Positions 38,381-47,986 of a stretch of DNA of 64,000 nt are shown piece after piece (the first letter of the stretch is position 1; every line of letters begins with the position of its first letter). Position numbers and translations under genes: made by a program. The stretch is from Candidatus Liberibacter americanus str. Sao Paulo (GTDB lineage Bacteria; Pseudomonadota; Alphaproteobacteria; Rhizobiales; Rhizobiaceae), in contig NC_022793.1 of NCBI RefSeq assembly GCF_000496595.1, positions 186,001 through 250,000 on the forward strand. The letters run 5' to 3'. The notes beneath the pieces are model-generated. The model was given only the letters and a program-made list of their open reading frames with translations, was not told the origin of the DNA and did no database searches.

Positions 38381-40675
38381 ATGTTTTATAGGTTATTTCG
38401 TGTTGGATTTTTTGTTTTTATAGGGGCTATTATGTTTGTTCCTTTTGCGTATGGGGCAAATAAACTTATTGTAAATAGTATTAAAATTAAGGGCATGACT
38501 TATAGAGACGATAAGCTTATTGTTTCTCGTATTCCCATAATAGCTGGCAAATATTTTTCTGATGAAGACGTTGATGCTTCTATAAAGTATCTTTATTCCA
38601 CAGGATATTTTTCTGATGTTAAAATAGATGTTGTAGGTTCAGTTCTTGTTATAAATGTAGTAGAAAATAAAATAATAAATCAAGTTGTATTTTCTGGAAA
38701 TAAAAAAATATCAGATGCTAGTTTAGAGCAGCTTATAGGTATTCATCCATCTTCTTCATATAATAAAGATCTTGTTGATTCTTCTATAAAACTTATTAAG
38801 AAATACTATTCTTATGCGGGTTATCCGACTGCTTCAGTAGATATCCAAGTATATAATATATCTCCTGGAACTATAAATATATGTTACGTAATTACAGAAG
38901 GTATTAGAACAAAAATAAGCAATATTAGTTTTTCTGGCAACAAGAGTTATTCTAGCAATAGGTTAGGTAGAGTAATATCTTTGAAAACTTCGGGTTATTT
39001 TCCATTTTTAGCTATGGGAGCAGATATTTACAGTAAGGAAAGACTGAGTTACGATGAACAGTTGATCCGTAATTTTTATTATAATAGGGGATATGCTGGA
39101 GTTAAAGTTAGTTCAAAAGCTGTTTTTAATAACAATAGATATGATTTGACTTTTAATATTGATGAAGGTTCAGTTTATAGAATTAGTAAAGTTATTGTTA
39201 GATCTGATTTGCAGTCTGTACCACATGATAAATTGCTTTCATTAATTAATAATGAATCTGGTGATTTATATAGCGCTCAAGTAATTGAAGAGAATGTTCT
39301 AAAGATTACAAATTATTTGTATTCCATTGGAAATCCATTCGCTTATGTTACTCATCGTGTTAATCGTGATTTTATAAATAATACTGTTAATGTTGAATAT
39401 ATTGTTGATCAGGGGCCTCCTCTCTATGTTGATAGAATAGATATTAGGGGTAATGTTTCAATATATGATTATGTGATTCGTCGAGAGCTTGGTTTTAGTG
39501 AGGGCGATCCAATAAATCAAGCTATGATTGAACGTTCTAGGCGTCGTATAATGGCAACGGGTCATTTTTCTGATGTTTTAATTGATCAATTATCATCAGG
39601 CATTCCTGATCATGTTTTGCTGACTATTAGAGTAAAACAATCTAGTGATGCTGTTATAAAGATTGGCGCTAGTTGTGGAGATTCGCTTGAATGTTCATTT
39701 GATAGCGGATTTAGTGATGGTAATTTTTTAGGTAGAGGATATGATTTAGGTTTAAATTTTAGTTTTAGTGGCAATAATTTTAGAGATTACAATTTAAATT
39801 TCGTTAATCCATATTTTTTTAATACCCCGATTGCATCCGGATTTAATTTAATGAAATCGTACTCTACAGATAAATTTTTCAAAAAAGATATTTCTGGACT
39901 TCGCTTGCATGCCAGATTCCCTGTATTAGAGAATATATCAACAACCTCTAAATTTGGTTATGATGTTTTAAAGTATGGTAATGCTGATAATAATAACTCT
40001 TCTGATTTTAATCGAGAATTGGTATCTCATGGTAAGTTTAATAGTTTATTTGTTTCACAATCTGTTGAATATAGCACGTTAGATAATATTAACATGCCAC
40101 GAAATGGTTTATCGCTATCTTCTGATTATGAATATGCGGGATTTAGAGGAGATTCTAATTATCATAAATTAACTCAGATGGCACATTATTTTAAACTCTT
40201 ATCAGATAATTATGACATTATTGGTTCTATGAGATTCAGGATGGGTCATATTTTCCCTAGGAATGAGAACCTGCAATTTTTTGATCAATTTATGATTGGT
40301 CCAGGTAATTTGAGAGGATTTGCTCGATCTGGAATAGGTCCACGTTTAAAGAAGGATGGCCTTGCTATTGGTGGAAGAACTTATGTATCAGCAAGTGCAG
40401 AAGTTGATTTTCCTATGGCATTTGCTTCGGATGATTCAGGATTGCGTGGTACTTTTTTTGTAGATACCGCTACACTTCATAACAACGCTTTTCGTTTGAA
40501 TAACAATAGTGATATAGATGGTAATGATCCTTACTTTCGTGTTGCTGCTGGTGTATCAATTGTTATGCATGTTCCAATCTTTGGAAAAATGAGCATTTAT
40601 TATGGAATTCCTATACTTAAACAATCGTATGATGTTGTTATGCCTTTTGGTTTTACGATCGGAAATAGTATTTAG
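38381..40675 (+). CDS. bamA: Outer-membrane protein assembly factor BamA
   Basis: 764 residues. A signal peptide ends near VPFAYGA (residue ~26). Five POTRA domains follow (about 28-425), for example IKGMTYRDDKLIVSRIPIIAGKYFS and IDIRGNVSIYDYVIRRELGFSEGDP. The rest is the 16-stranded Omp85 barrel, with the conserved RGF motif in GNLRGFARSGIGP and a C-terminal FGFTIGNSI-like end. BamA folds and inserts outer-membrane proteins and is essential in diderms. It appears intact, so an outer membrane is retained even though the next gene, lpxD, looks degenerate. Confidence 0.96.
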   Translation: MFYRLFRVGFFVFIGAIMFVPFAYGANKLIVNSIKIKGMTYRDDKLIVSRIPIIAGKYFSDEDVDASIKYLYSTGYFSDVKIDVVGSVLVINVVENKIINQVVFSGNKKISDASLEQLIGIHPSSSYNKDLVDSSIKLIKKYYSYAGYPTASVDIQVYNISPGTINICYVITEGIRTKISNISFSGNKSYSSNRLGRVISLKTSGYFPFLAMGADIYSKERLSYDEQLIRNFYYNRGYAGVKVSSKAVFNNNRYDLTFNIDEGSVYRISKVIVRSDLQSVPHDKLLSLINNESGDLYSAQVIEENVLKITNYLYSIGNPFAYVTHRVNRDFINNTVNVEYIVDQGPPLYVDRIDIRGNVSIYDYVIRRELGFSEGDPINQAMIERSRRRIMATGHFSDVLIDQLSSGIPDHVLLTIRVKQSSDAVIKIGASCGDSLECSFDSGFSDGNFLGRGYDLGLNFSFSGNNFRDYNLNFVNPYFFNTPIASGFNLMKSYSTDKFFKKDISGLRLHARFPVLENISTTSKFGYDVLKYGNADNNNSSDFNRELVSHGKFNSLFVSQSVEYSTLDNINMPRNGLSLSSDYEYAGFRGDSNYHKLTQMAHYFKLLSDNYDIIGSMRFRMGHIFPRNENLQFFDQFMIGPGNLRGFARSGIGPRLKKDGLAIGGRTYVSASAEVDFPMAFASDDSGLRGTFFVDTATLHNNAFRLNNNSDIDGNDPYFRVAAGVSIVMHVPIFGKMSIYYGIPILKQSYDVVMPFGFTIGNSI

Positions 40676-40717
40676 TAGGTAGATATATAATTTATTAATA
40701 TAAAAAGGTTGTCTTAT

Positions 40718-41656
40718 TTGGGAAAATCATATTCTTCTTCGAATGAGGGATTTCCTCTTATAAAATTGGCTGATATTATAGGGGCTATTCTTTCAGATAA
40801 TAGTTATGGCGAGAGGATGATTTTTTCTATAGCTCCTCTTATTTTTGCTTCTGAAGGTGATATTTCTTATATCTTATCGCGTAAGTTTATTAATAATGTT
40901 GATATATGCCAGGCATCTGCTATTTTATGTAATTTAGATATATTGCCTTTTATTCCCAAGAGTATTCCTTGTCTATTGTCTGATAAACCACATATTTCTC
41001 TTGCTATATTAGGGTCAATTTTATATCCGCAGGATATCAGGATAAGGCCAATTACTAGATTTATAGAAGGTATTTCTTCTAAAGCTTCCATATCAAAAAA
41101 TGTAAAATTTGAAGATAATGTTATTATTGATTCAATGGCTGTTATTAGTTCTGGCGTTGAAATTGGTAGTCATACATATATAGGTCCAGGATCTTTTATC
41201 GGTTTGGGTGTTAAAATTGGACGTTACTGCAATATCGGGGCTGGTGTAACCGTTGTTTCGGCTTTTATTGGTAACAATGTTGTTGTTAATCCAGGGGTTA
41301 AGATAGGCAGTAATGATTTTGTATGTATTATGGATAATGTGTTGTCAGTCGATGATACTGTTGACCTTGGTCGTGTAGTTATTCAAGATAATGTTGAGAT
41401 AGGTGTTAATACTATTATTCATCGTGGTAAGATTGATAATACTATAATCGGAGAGAATAGTAAAATTGGCAATCAAGTGCAAATAAGACGCAACGTTTAC
41501 ATAGGTATTGGATGTATTATTGCCAATAAGGTTGGCATTGGTATATCTGCTTTTATAGGAGATAATGTATTCATAGAAAGTCAATGTGCTATTGCGGATT
41601 ATATAAATATAGAGGACAATGTGAGAATTACTATTAAAGATCTTTCTATGGAATGA
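40718..41656 (+). CDS. lpxD: Degenerate UDP-3-O-acylglucosamine N-acyltransferase (LpxD-like)
   Basis: 312 residues from the TTG at 40718, which has AAAAAGG nine bases upstream and the rhizobial N-terminal length; a TTG at 40709 is also in frame. LpxD adds the N-linked acyl chain in lipid A synthesis. The uridine-binding N-domain and hexapeptide beta-helix repeats are recognisable (AVISSGVEIGSHTYIGPGSFIG, RVVIQDNVEIGVNT). Three functional features are lost. The catalytic His of the IGHNV motif is Arg (codon 41489-41491, QIRRNVYIG). The second conserved His of the NGH/KGH turn is Tyr (codon 41600-41602). The GFGYA motif reads DFVCI. The protein also stops about 35 residues early, without the C-terminal helix. 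Probably catalytically dead, though the frame is still open. Confidence 0.85.
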   Translation: MGKSYSSSNEGFPLIKLADIIGAILSDNSYGERMIFSIAPLIFASEGDISYILSRKFINNVDICQASAILCNLDILPFIPKSIPCLLSDKPHISLAILGSILYPQDIRIRPITRFIEGISSKASISKNVKFEDNVIIDSMAVISSGVEIGSHTYIGPGSFIGLGVKIGRYCNIGAGVTVVSAFIGNNVVVNPGVKIGSNDFVCIMDNVLSVDDTVDLGRVVIQDNVEIGVNTIIHRGKIDNTIIGENSKIGNQVQIRRNVYIGIGCIIANKVGIGISAFIGDNVFIESQCAIADYINIEDNVRITIKDLSME

Positions 41657-41706
41657 ATATCCATATTATCGTGCTAATTTAATTTAAAATATACAAAAGA
41701 TAAGGT

Positions 41707-42177
41707 ATGAAAATGGAAAGTGATGTATCTTGCTTATATGGAAAAGATATTGTTGAGTTAATGAAATTTTTGCCACATAGGTATCCTTTTTTGCTTGTTG
41801 ATAAAATAATTGATATTAATGGTGATAATTCTGCTATAGGTATTAAGAATGTTACGTTCAATGAGCCTCATTTTATGGGTCATTTTCCTGGAATGCCAGT
41901 AATGCCTGGTGTTCTTATAATTGAAGGTATGGCTCAAACTGCAGGTGCTATTTGTGCGATTAAAAATGGTTTTGATAATAAGAAGGCGGCTTATCTTATG
42001 ACAGTTGACAAGGCTCGTTTCCGTAAACCAGTCATTCCAGGAGATCGTTTGGAATTTCATGTTTGCAAATTACGTAGTCGTCTTACTGCTTGGAAATTTA
42101 TGTGTCATGCAAAAGTTAATGGCACTGTTGTATCTGAAGCAGAGATAGGAGCTATTGTTGCGCGTGATAAGGACTAG
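41707..42177 (+). CDS. fabZ: 3-hydroxyacyl-ACP dehydratase FabZ
   Basis: 156 residues. A hot-dog-fold dehydratase of fatty acid elongation. The active-site block [23 protein letters not shown] contains the catalytic His and Glu; [11 protein letters not shown] precedes it and [18 protein letters not shown] follows. Possible starts are the ATG at 41707 and at 41713. It is the last gene of the rpsB run; lpxA, which directly follows fabZ in most proteobacteria, is not here. Confidence 0.96.
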   Translation: MKMESDVSCLYGKDIVELMKFLPHRYPFLLVDKIIDINGDNSAIGIKNVTFNEPHFMGHFPGMPVMPGVLIIEGMAQTAGAICAIKNGFDNKKAAYLMTVDKARFRKPVIPGDRLEFHVCKLRSRLTAWKFMCHAKVNGTVVSEAEIGAIVARDKD

Positions 42178-42586
42178 ATTAGTTATTATGCTTCCCATGT
42201 ATTTATGATAGCAGTAACTTATATTTTTTAAATATATTATTATATAAAAAAATACTAGTGATATTATATCTATAGTTTTTATATTTAAATATAATTAAAG
42301 GATAACTTATTGATTATTACAACCTATTATTGGTTATATCTCGAGGATAAGATTATTGTTAGTTCAATAGTTTTTTGTCATTATATAAATATTAAATATT
42401 GCTGTATTATATAAATGTGTTTTTCATTTCTCCTTTTATATATCAACGGGGATTTTTAATATTGATTTATAATTTGATTATTGCTAGGAAAGCTGCCTTT
42501 GTATTTATTGTTTGGTTAATGTAATAATCTTAGTATATTGTGGCGAATATCCTATATTTTATAGTGCTATGGATTTTATAATCTAA
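42178..42586. other. Gap where lpxA-lpxI-lpxB would be expected
   Basis: About 409 bp of AT-rich DNA with no hexapeptide-repeat coding remnant or RNA gene that I could see. In related Rhizobiales fabZ is followed by lpxA and lpxB. Confidence 0.5.
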
Positions 42587-43129
42587 ATGTTAAAATTACC
42601 GCAAATATCGCATAATTTATTTGCTTTTATATTAGCATTATGTTGGGTGATGACATCTGATCCTATCTTATCTAATGATAAACATATATCTAAATTTCAT
42701 TCGGTGCCTCGTTTTGTCACCATTAAATCTAATCGCACTAATGTTCGTTTTGGTCCTGGAACAGGTTATGCTGTATCTCGTATATATTTACAAAAAGGCT
42801 TTCCTGTTGAAATTATTCAAGAATATGAAGATTGGAGGAAGATACGTGATTTGTATGGGAATTATGGTTGGATTAAAAAGGTATTATTATCTATGAAGCG
42901 ATCAGCCATTATTTCACCTTGGACGCGTAAATCAAGAGATATAACCTATATCAATCTATATAATAAACCTGATATCGAATCTATAATAGTTGCCAAAATT
43001 GAACCAGGAGCATTATTAAAAATACGCGAGTGCTCTGGAATTTGGTGTTTTATCGAAAATTCTGAGGTAAGAGGATGGATTAAACAAAGTAAAATTTGGG
43101 GTGTATACCCTAATGAAATATTCAAATAA
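42587..43129 (+). CDS. Exported protein with two bacterial SH3 domains
   Basis: 180 residues. The N-terminus has a hydrophobic stretch (LFAFILALCWVMTSDPILS), probably a Sec signal peptide. Two SH3b repeats follow: about 42-95 (SNRTNVRFGPGTGYAV ... WRKIRDLYGNYGWIKKVLL) and about 110-170 (YINLYNKPDIESIIVAKIEPGALLKIREC ... WCFIENSEVRGWIKQSKIWG). Such domains bind peptidoglycan or mediate periplasmic interactions. No catalytic domain is attached. The protein is found widely in Rhizobiales as an uncharacterised SH3 protein. In a host-associated cell it may act at the cell surface, which is inference. Confidence 0.8.
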   Translation: MLKLPQISHNLFAFILALCWVMTSDPILSNDKHISKFHSVPRFVTIKSNRTNVRFGPGTGYAVSRIYLQKGFPVEIIQEYEDWRKIRDLYGNYGWIKKVLLSMKRSAIISPWTRKSRDITYINLYNKPDIESIIVAKIEPGALLKIRECSGIWCFIENSEVRGWIKQSKIWGVYPNEIFK

Positions 43130-43213
43130 ACAGTTTTTATATCATTCATATAGAGTTAGTTTGATGCTTAAATATAATCTGTTATTACTAGGAACTTCCT
43201 CTTATATAGAAGA

Positions 43214-44341
43214 TTATAGATAAGATGCTTTGTTATTAGCAATGTATATAAATGTTGCAGATTTATTTATAGAAGAAAAAATTGATTTGTCAGTGCCGGT
43301 TATAAAAGTTTGACTTCCTATATCTGTGATGATTTGAAATAATGAATTACGTCTTTTCTCATCAAGATGCGCTGCAATTTCGTCTAATAATAAAATAGGC
43401 GCAAATCCTGTTGTATTGTATATTAGTATCGCGTGCGATAAAAAAATTCCAATCAAAACTATTTTTTGTTCTCCTGTTGAAGCTTGATCTATTTTTGCGT
43501 GTTTATCGCAATAATTAGCTATCAGATCACTTCGATGAGGCCCAATTAAAGTGCGTCCTGCAATAGCATCAATTTTGCGGTTTCTTAAAAGAATATTGGC
43601 ATATTCTTGTTCTAATTCAAGGTAATACTTATCGAATTTATTATCTAAAAAACCAGATAAATTGAGTTCAATATGAGGAAAATGTTCTTTTTCTATATAT
43701 TCTGTCATGGTTGAAGAAAGTTTTTTAATCATTTTTATACGTGATATAGTTATATCAATACCTAGTTTAGCCATTTGTATTTCAATGCTATTACACCAAG
43801 ATGTATCAAAATATTCCTCAGATATTAAACGGTTTCTACTACGCATTAAGCGATCAAAATCAATCATGCGACGTCTATGTTTAGGATCAAAGGAAAGAAC
43901 CATTCTGTCTAGTAGACTACGCCTTTCTACAGAAGGTCCGCTAAAAATTCGATCCATGGCGGGGATAATCCAACTTACTCGCAGATGATTATTTAGTTCG
44001 TCTATAGTTCGTACATTAAGATCATTAATTTTTAAACGTCTCACGTTTTTATCATCTTTTGATTCTAATTTAATTAATATATCTGCCGATCCCTCCATTC
44101 CTTCTATGTTTGCACATGCAGAAAAAAGCATAGGAGAGCCTATACGTGTTACATCGGAATATGACGTACGTCGCAATCCCCGTCCTGGCGATAGGAAAGA
44201 TATAGCTTCTAAAATATTAGTTTTTCCTGATCCATTATTTCCAATAAATATATTTTGTTGTGAATTGAATTCTAGATGCAACGAATCATAATTACGAAAT
44301 TCGTCAAGATTTAAACTTTTAATTTTAACTTTATTAACCAT
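43214..44341 (-). CDS. recF: DNA replication and repair protein RecF
   Basis: 375 residues from the ATG at 44341 (MVNKVKIKSLNLDEFRNYDSL); the frame remains open to 44392, adding 17 residues without family similarity. RecF is an SMC-like ABC ATPase that loads RecA at gaps with RecO and RecR. Walker A is IGNNGSGKTN, the signature region is STGEQKIVLIGIFLSHA and Walker B is APILLLDEIAAHLD. recR is encoded 3 kb away in this window. It converges with the SH3 gene. Confidence 0.94.
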   Translation of the reverse strand: MVNKVKIKSLNLDEFRNYDSLHLEFNSQQNIFIGNNGSGKTNILEAISFLSPGRGLRRTSYSDVTRIGSPMLFSACANIEGMEGSADILIKLESKDDKNVRRLKINDLNVRTIDELNNHLRVSWIIPAMDRIFSGPSVERRSLLDRMVLSFDPKHRRRMIDFDRLMRSRNRLISEEYFDTSWCNSIEIQMAKLGIDITISRIKMIKKLSSTMTEYIEKEHFPHIELNLSGFLDNKFDKYYLELEQEYANILLRNRKIDAIAGRTLIGPHRSDLIANYCDKHAKIDQASTGEQKIVLIGIFLSHAILIYNTTGFAPILLLDEIAAHLDEKRRNSLFQIITDIGSQTFITGTDKSIFSSINKSATFIYIANNKASYL

Positions 44342-44392
44342 GTATATATCGCACACAAATCGTTTTTTCTCATTATAAAACATTTCTATCAA

Positions 44393-44851
44393 AATAAAAA
44401 ATGAACAAAATTTATAATTAATTTCCTTTAATAAGTATTTTTTAATTTAAATCTTTAAGGTAATTGGCAATAAATAAATTATTGTTTTTATAGTTCATGA
44501 ATATTTTTCATATCACATATGAGTAAGAACCATATCTAAGAAATACGATAATATATTTTATTAATATAGTTAAATAAGTCTAATAATTTGATTTAGTTAT
44601 GTTTTTGTTAATATTTTAGTTCGATTGAATATTTTGTTTATTTAAATATTAAGTGACTATATGATATGTTATATTGGTAATAGTATTCAGTAAAGTATAT
44701 CCATATAACTAATTAGGAGATCATACTCGTAATCCAATCTTCTTATTAGATTGTTGTAAATATATAATAATTAGCTTTAACTGAGATTTTAATTAAATAA
44801 TTTGCGATATTTGCTTGTATTTTATATAAAGATTTCCGATAATCTTTGCTT
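44393..44851. other. Gap between recF and SRP RNA
   Basis: About 460 bp of AT-rich sequence. The recF and SRP RNA promoters must lie here. No other feature could be supported. Confidence 0.45.
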
Positions 44852-44946
44852 AGAGGCTGGAGGACGGACGCTATTCTTGTAAATCGGGTCAGATCTGGAA
44901 AGAAGCAGCCCTAGCATTGTGATGACGGGTCGTTTTTTCAGCCTCT
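44852..44946 (+). ncRNA. ffs: Bacterial small SRP RNA (4.5S)
   Basis: The apical SRP loop is unmistakable: GGTCAGATCTGGAAAGAAGCAGCC, here split as GGGTCAGATC (5' side), GGAA tetraloop region and AGCAGCCC. The ends pair as AGAGGCTG with CAGCCTCT, giving a ~95-nt hairpin. The RNA and Ffh target nascent membrane proteins to the membrane. In rhizobia this RNA also lies directly upstream of dnaX. Confidence 0.95.
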
Positions 44947-44953
44947 CTTTTTT
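44939..44953 (+). terminator. SRP RNA 3' end with T run
   Basis: The closing arm CAGCCTCT of the RNA hairpin is followed by CTTTTTT, which can serve as the intrinsic terminator or processing end just before dnaX. Confidence 0.5.
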
Positions 44954-44974
44954 AATTTTTAGGAAATATTTCCT

Positions 44975-46629
44975 TTGGCAAAATTGGTGGATAATTATCA
45001 TATTTTAGCACGAAAGTATCGCCCCCATAGTTTTGATGATATGATGGTTGGGCAGGATGCCATGATCAAAACACTGACTAATGCTTTTAAATCAGGACGT
45101 ATAGCACAGGCTTATATGTTATCTGGAATAAGGGGTGTTGGGAAGACCACGACTGCTCGTATTATTGCAAGATCTTTGAATTATAAAACAGATAGTATAG
45201 ATTTTCCTACGGTAGAATTTAAGGGTTTAGGATACCATTGCCAATCTATATTGCAGGGTAATCATATAGATGTGATTGAATTGGACGCTGCATCCCATAC
45301 AGGCATTGATGATATTCGTGAAATTATTGAACAAATGTGCTATAAGCCAATATCTGCACGCTACAAGGTCTATATTATAGATGAGGTGCATATGTTGTCT
45401 ACATCTGCTTTTAATGCTCTATTGAAGACATTGGAAGAGCCTCCTCCTAATGTTAAGTTTATATTCGCTACTACAGAGATTCGGAAAGTGCCGATAACTG
45501 TATTATCACGCTGTCAGCGTTTTGATTTAGATCGAATATCTATTGAAAATCTTATTGGTTTATTTAAAAAAGTTATGAAAAAGGAATCTATAGGATATGA
45601 TAATGAAGCGATTGCAATGATAGCAAGGGCTTCTGATGGATCGGTTCGTGATGGATTATCTTTACTAGATCAGGCTATTGCCAGAGGTGATGGTCGAGTT
45701 GAGGTAGCATCTGTTAAATTGATGCTCTCTATTGCTGATAAAAATCAGATAATTGACTTATTTGGATATTTGATCAAGGGTAACATTGTTGGTGCCTTGC
45801 ATGTATTCTCTGCCCAATATGATTCAGGCATTAATCCTTCGGTTGTTCTACATGATCTCGCTGATTTTACGCATTTGGTTACAAGGATTAAATATTTGCC
45901 AGAGATGGTCAATAGTTCATTATATAGTGAAACTGAGAATTTGAGGGCGTCTGAATATGCGAAAGATATTTCTATAACTTTTCTTTCGCGTTTTTGGCAA
46001 ATGATTTTAAAAGGTATTTCTGAAATAGATAGTTTTCCTCGTACTGCAGAAGCGGTTGAAATGGTTTTGATACGTTTAGCACATGCATCTCAATTGCCTT
46101 CTCCAGAAAGTATTGCACGCTATATATTAAAAGATAAACAACAAAAAACTCGTAATTATATTGATTCATCGACTGATTTATTGCCTAAGTCAACCAGTGA
46201 GTATGATAGTTCGCAAGACAATTTTGAATCTAAAGGTTTATCTTACTCTAAAAGCAATGAAACTATTCTTAAAAAAAAAAATCTAATATAGCTTTAAATC
46301 CTAGTATTTCAGATAATAATAATCAGGAATTAATCGTTCTATGTGAGGATAATCGTGATGATGAAATGAAAGATTTATTGCAGAATTTTATTATTGTTAC
46401 TTCCTTTAAAAAAGGAGAGATAGAGGTTTCTTTTCGTAATGATTCTCCTGATAATTTGCTAAATAGACTCGCTGCAAAGCTTAAAGAGTGGACGGGATAT
46501 GATTGGCAAATAAAATCTGATAAAGGATTTGATTTAGATCACTTCTTTTCAGAACCTGATATTCAGGTTATTCGTGCTGTTTTCCCTGAAGCGAAGGTTT
46601 CTTGTATTCGTACTACAAGTGAGTCATAA
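44975..46629 (+). CDS. dnaX: DNA polymerase III subunits tau/gamma, with poly-A slippage site
   Basis: The start is TTG at 44975 with AGGAAA eight bases upstream. The zero frame encodes a 438-residue gamma-like product ending at 46291: AAA+ domain with Walker A GIRGVGKTT (51-59), Walker B YIIDEVHML, sensor TTEIRKVPITVLSRCQRFD, then domain III. Only one Cys remains at the usual zinc site, as in rhizobial DnaX. A run of 11 A at 46271-46281 precedes the stop. A -1 shift there (or one extra A in the mRNA) opens a frame to 46629 that encodes the tau C-terminal domain, giving about 551 residues. The AAA+ protein is the clamp-loader motor; tau links it to polymerase and helicase. ebfC and recR follow. 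Confidence 0.93.
46271..46281 (+). promoter_or_regulatory. dnaX slippage site, A11
   Basis: Eleven consecutive A, in register AAA AAA AAA AAT in the zero frame, followed by CTA ATA TAG. The -1 frame continues through TCT AAT ATA GCT into the tau tail. Transcriptional slippage on A9 is established for Thermus dnaX; an analogous process or ribosomal slip is inferred here. Confidence 0.7.
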
Positions 46630-46693
46630 AAGTGTGCTTTTGTAAATAGTTAGAGATTCGTATTAATATATGCTAATTTAAGAAGGATATTCT

Positions 46694-47023
46694 ATGAATA
46701 ATATAATGAAAATGATGGGGCAGGTTAAAAAAATTCAAGGTAAAATGGAAGAAATACAGGAATCTATAAAAGAAATTGAAGTAGAGGGAATTTCTGGTGG
46801 AGGGCTTGTTACTGTGCGTTTAAATGGAAATAATGCACTGATAGGCTTAAAAATAGACGATTCTTTATTATGTAAAGATAATGCCGAAATATTAGAGGAT
46901 TTAATTATCGCTGCACATAGTGAGGCTCGTAGTAAATTAGAAAGTATAGTTGAGAATAAAAAAATGGAGGCAGCAGCAGCAGCAGGATTGCAGCTTCCTT
47001 CTGGATTTAAATTGCCTTTTTAG
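46694..47023 (+). CDS. YbaB/EbfC family nucleoid-associated protein
   Basis: 109 residues, typical length. The family core is MMGQVKKIQGKMEEIQ, then GGGLVTVRLNGNNALIGLKID and the C-terminal AAAAAGLQLPSGFKLPF. The protein forms a tweezer-shaped dimer that binds DNA. It is part of the dnaX-ybaB-recR operon found across bacteria. Confidence 0.94.
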   Translation: MNNIMKMMGQVKKIQGKMEEIQESIKEIEVEGISGGGLVTVRLNGNNALIGLKIDDSLLCKDNAEILEDLIIAAHSEARSKLESIVENKKMEAAAAAGLQLPSGFKLPF

Positions 47024-47112
47024 ATGGGGAGAAAATACCTATTCTATATTTTAAATGAAGTACGTCATAATTTCTGTATGATTATATCCCTTTCTTTAAA
47101 TGGATTGTTGAG

Positions 47113-47718
47113 ATGAAAAAACAAATAACAGGGATAGAAATTGAAAACTTTATTAAGATGTTAGCACGTATTCCAGGATTTGGTCCTCGTTCTGCTAGAA
47201 GAGCTGTCTTGCATCTTATGAAGAAAAAAGATCAGCTTCTAGGGCCATTGGCTGAGGCTATAAATACAATATATAATAAGGTTATAATGTGTTCTCGTTG
47301 TGGTAATATTGACACTGTAGATCCTTGTATTGTGTGTTTGGATGATAAACGTGATAATTCGGTAATAGTGGTAATAGAAGATGTTTCTGACTTGTGGGCA
47401 TTAGAGAGAGCAGGAGCGGTTAGTGCTCTTTATCATGTTCTTGGGGGTACTCTTTCTCCTCTTGACAAGGTTGGTCCTGAAGATTTGAGGATTCAGTCCT
47501 TAATAGATAGAGTAAAGTCAAATCAGGTTAAAGAATTAATCCTAGCTATTAGTGCTACAATTGAGGGGCAAACTACGGCTCATTATATTGTTGATCAACT
47601 TAAGAATGTAAATATTAAGATTACTCGTCTAGCATATGGTATTCCTATGGGTAGTGAATTAGATTATCTTGATGAAGGAACTCTGTTTGAAGCTATTCGT
47701 TCTAGAGCCGTTATGTAA
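47113..47718 (+). CDS. recR: Recombination protein RecR
   Basis: 201 residues, standard length. The helix-hairpin-helix is [19 protein letters not shown], the zinc module has four Cys in [16 protein letters not shown], and the Toprim domain contains [42 protein letters not shown]. The C-terminal [21 protein letters not shown] completes it. It acts with RecF (encoded nearby) and RecO in gap repair. Confidence 0.97.
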   Translation: MKKQITGIEIENFIKMLARIPGFGPRSARRAVLHLMKKKDQLLGPLAEAINTIYNKVIMCSRCGNIDTVDPCIVCLDDKRDNSVIVVIEDVSDLWALERAGAVSALYHVLGGTLSPLDKVGPEDLRIQSLIDRVKSNQVKELILAISATIEGQTTAHYIVDQLKNVNIKITRLAYGIPMGSELDYLDEGTLFEAIRSRAVM

Positions 47719-47986
47719 ATAGTATAAAATATATAGTAATAATGGCTATTGGTTTTTAATATGATTATCTTTTTTATGCTGAATATAATATAAGTATATA
47801 ATATAGTATTATATGTTTTATCAAAATTTTTTACTTTTTTATATATGTTAAATCGATAGTAATAATTATTTGTGATTCATGATATTTGATTTTTGTTTTA
47901 TTATAAAAATCATTATTAAAATAAACTATATGAAACTAATATCTGTTCTGTTAAAACTAATATTTATGTTAAGTAATAGCTATTGT

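Noticed and set aside
46282..46291. dnaX as a pseudogene truncated by a stop
   Set aside because: The stop follows an A11 run and an intact tau domain continues in the -1 frame, so recoding or slippage explains it better.
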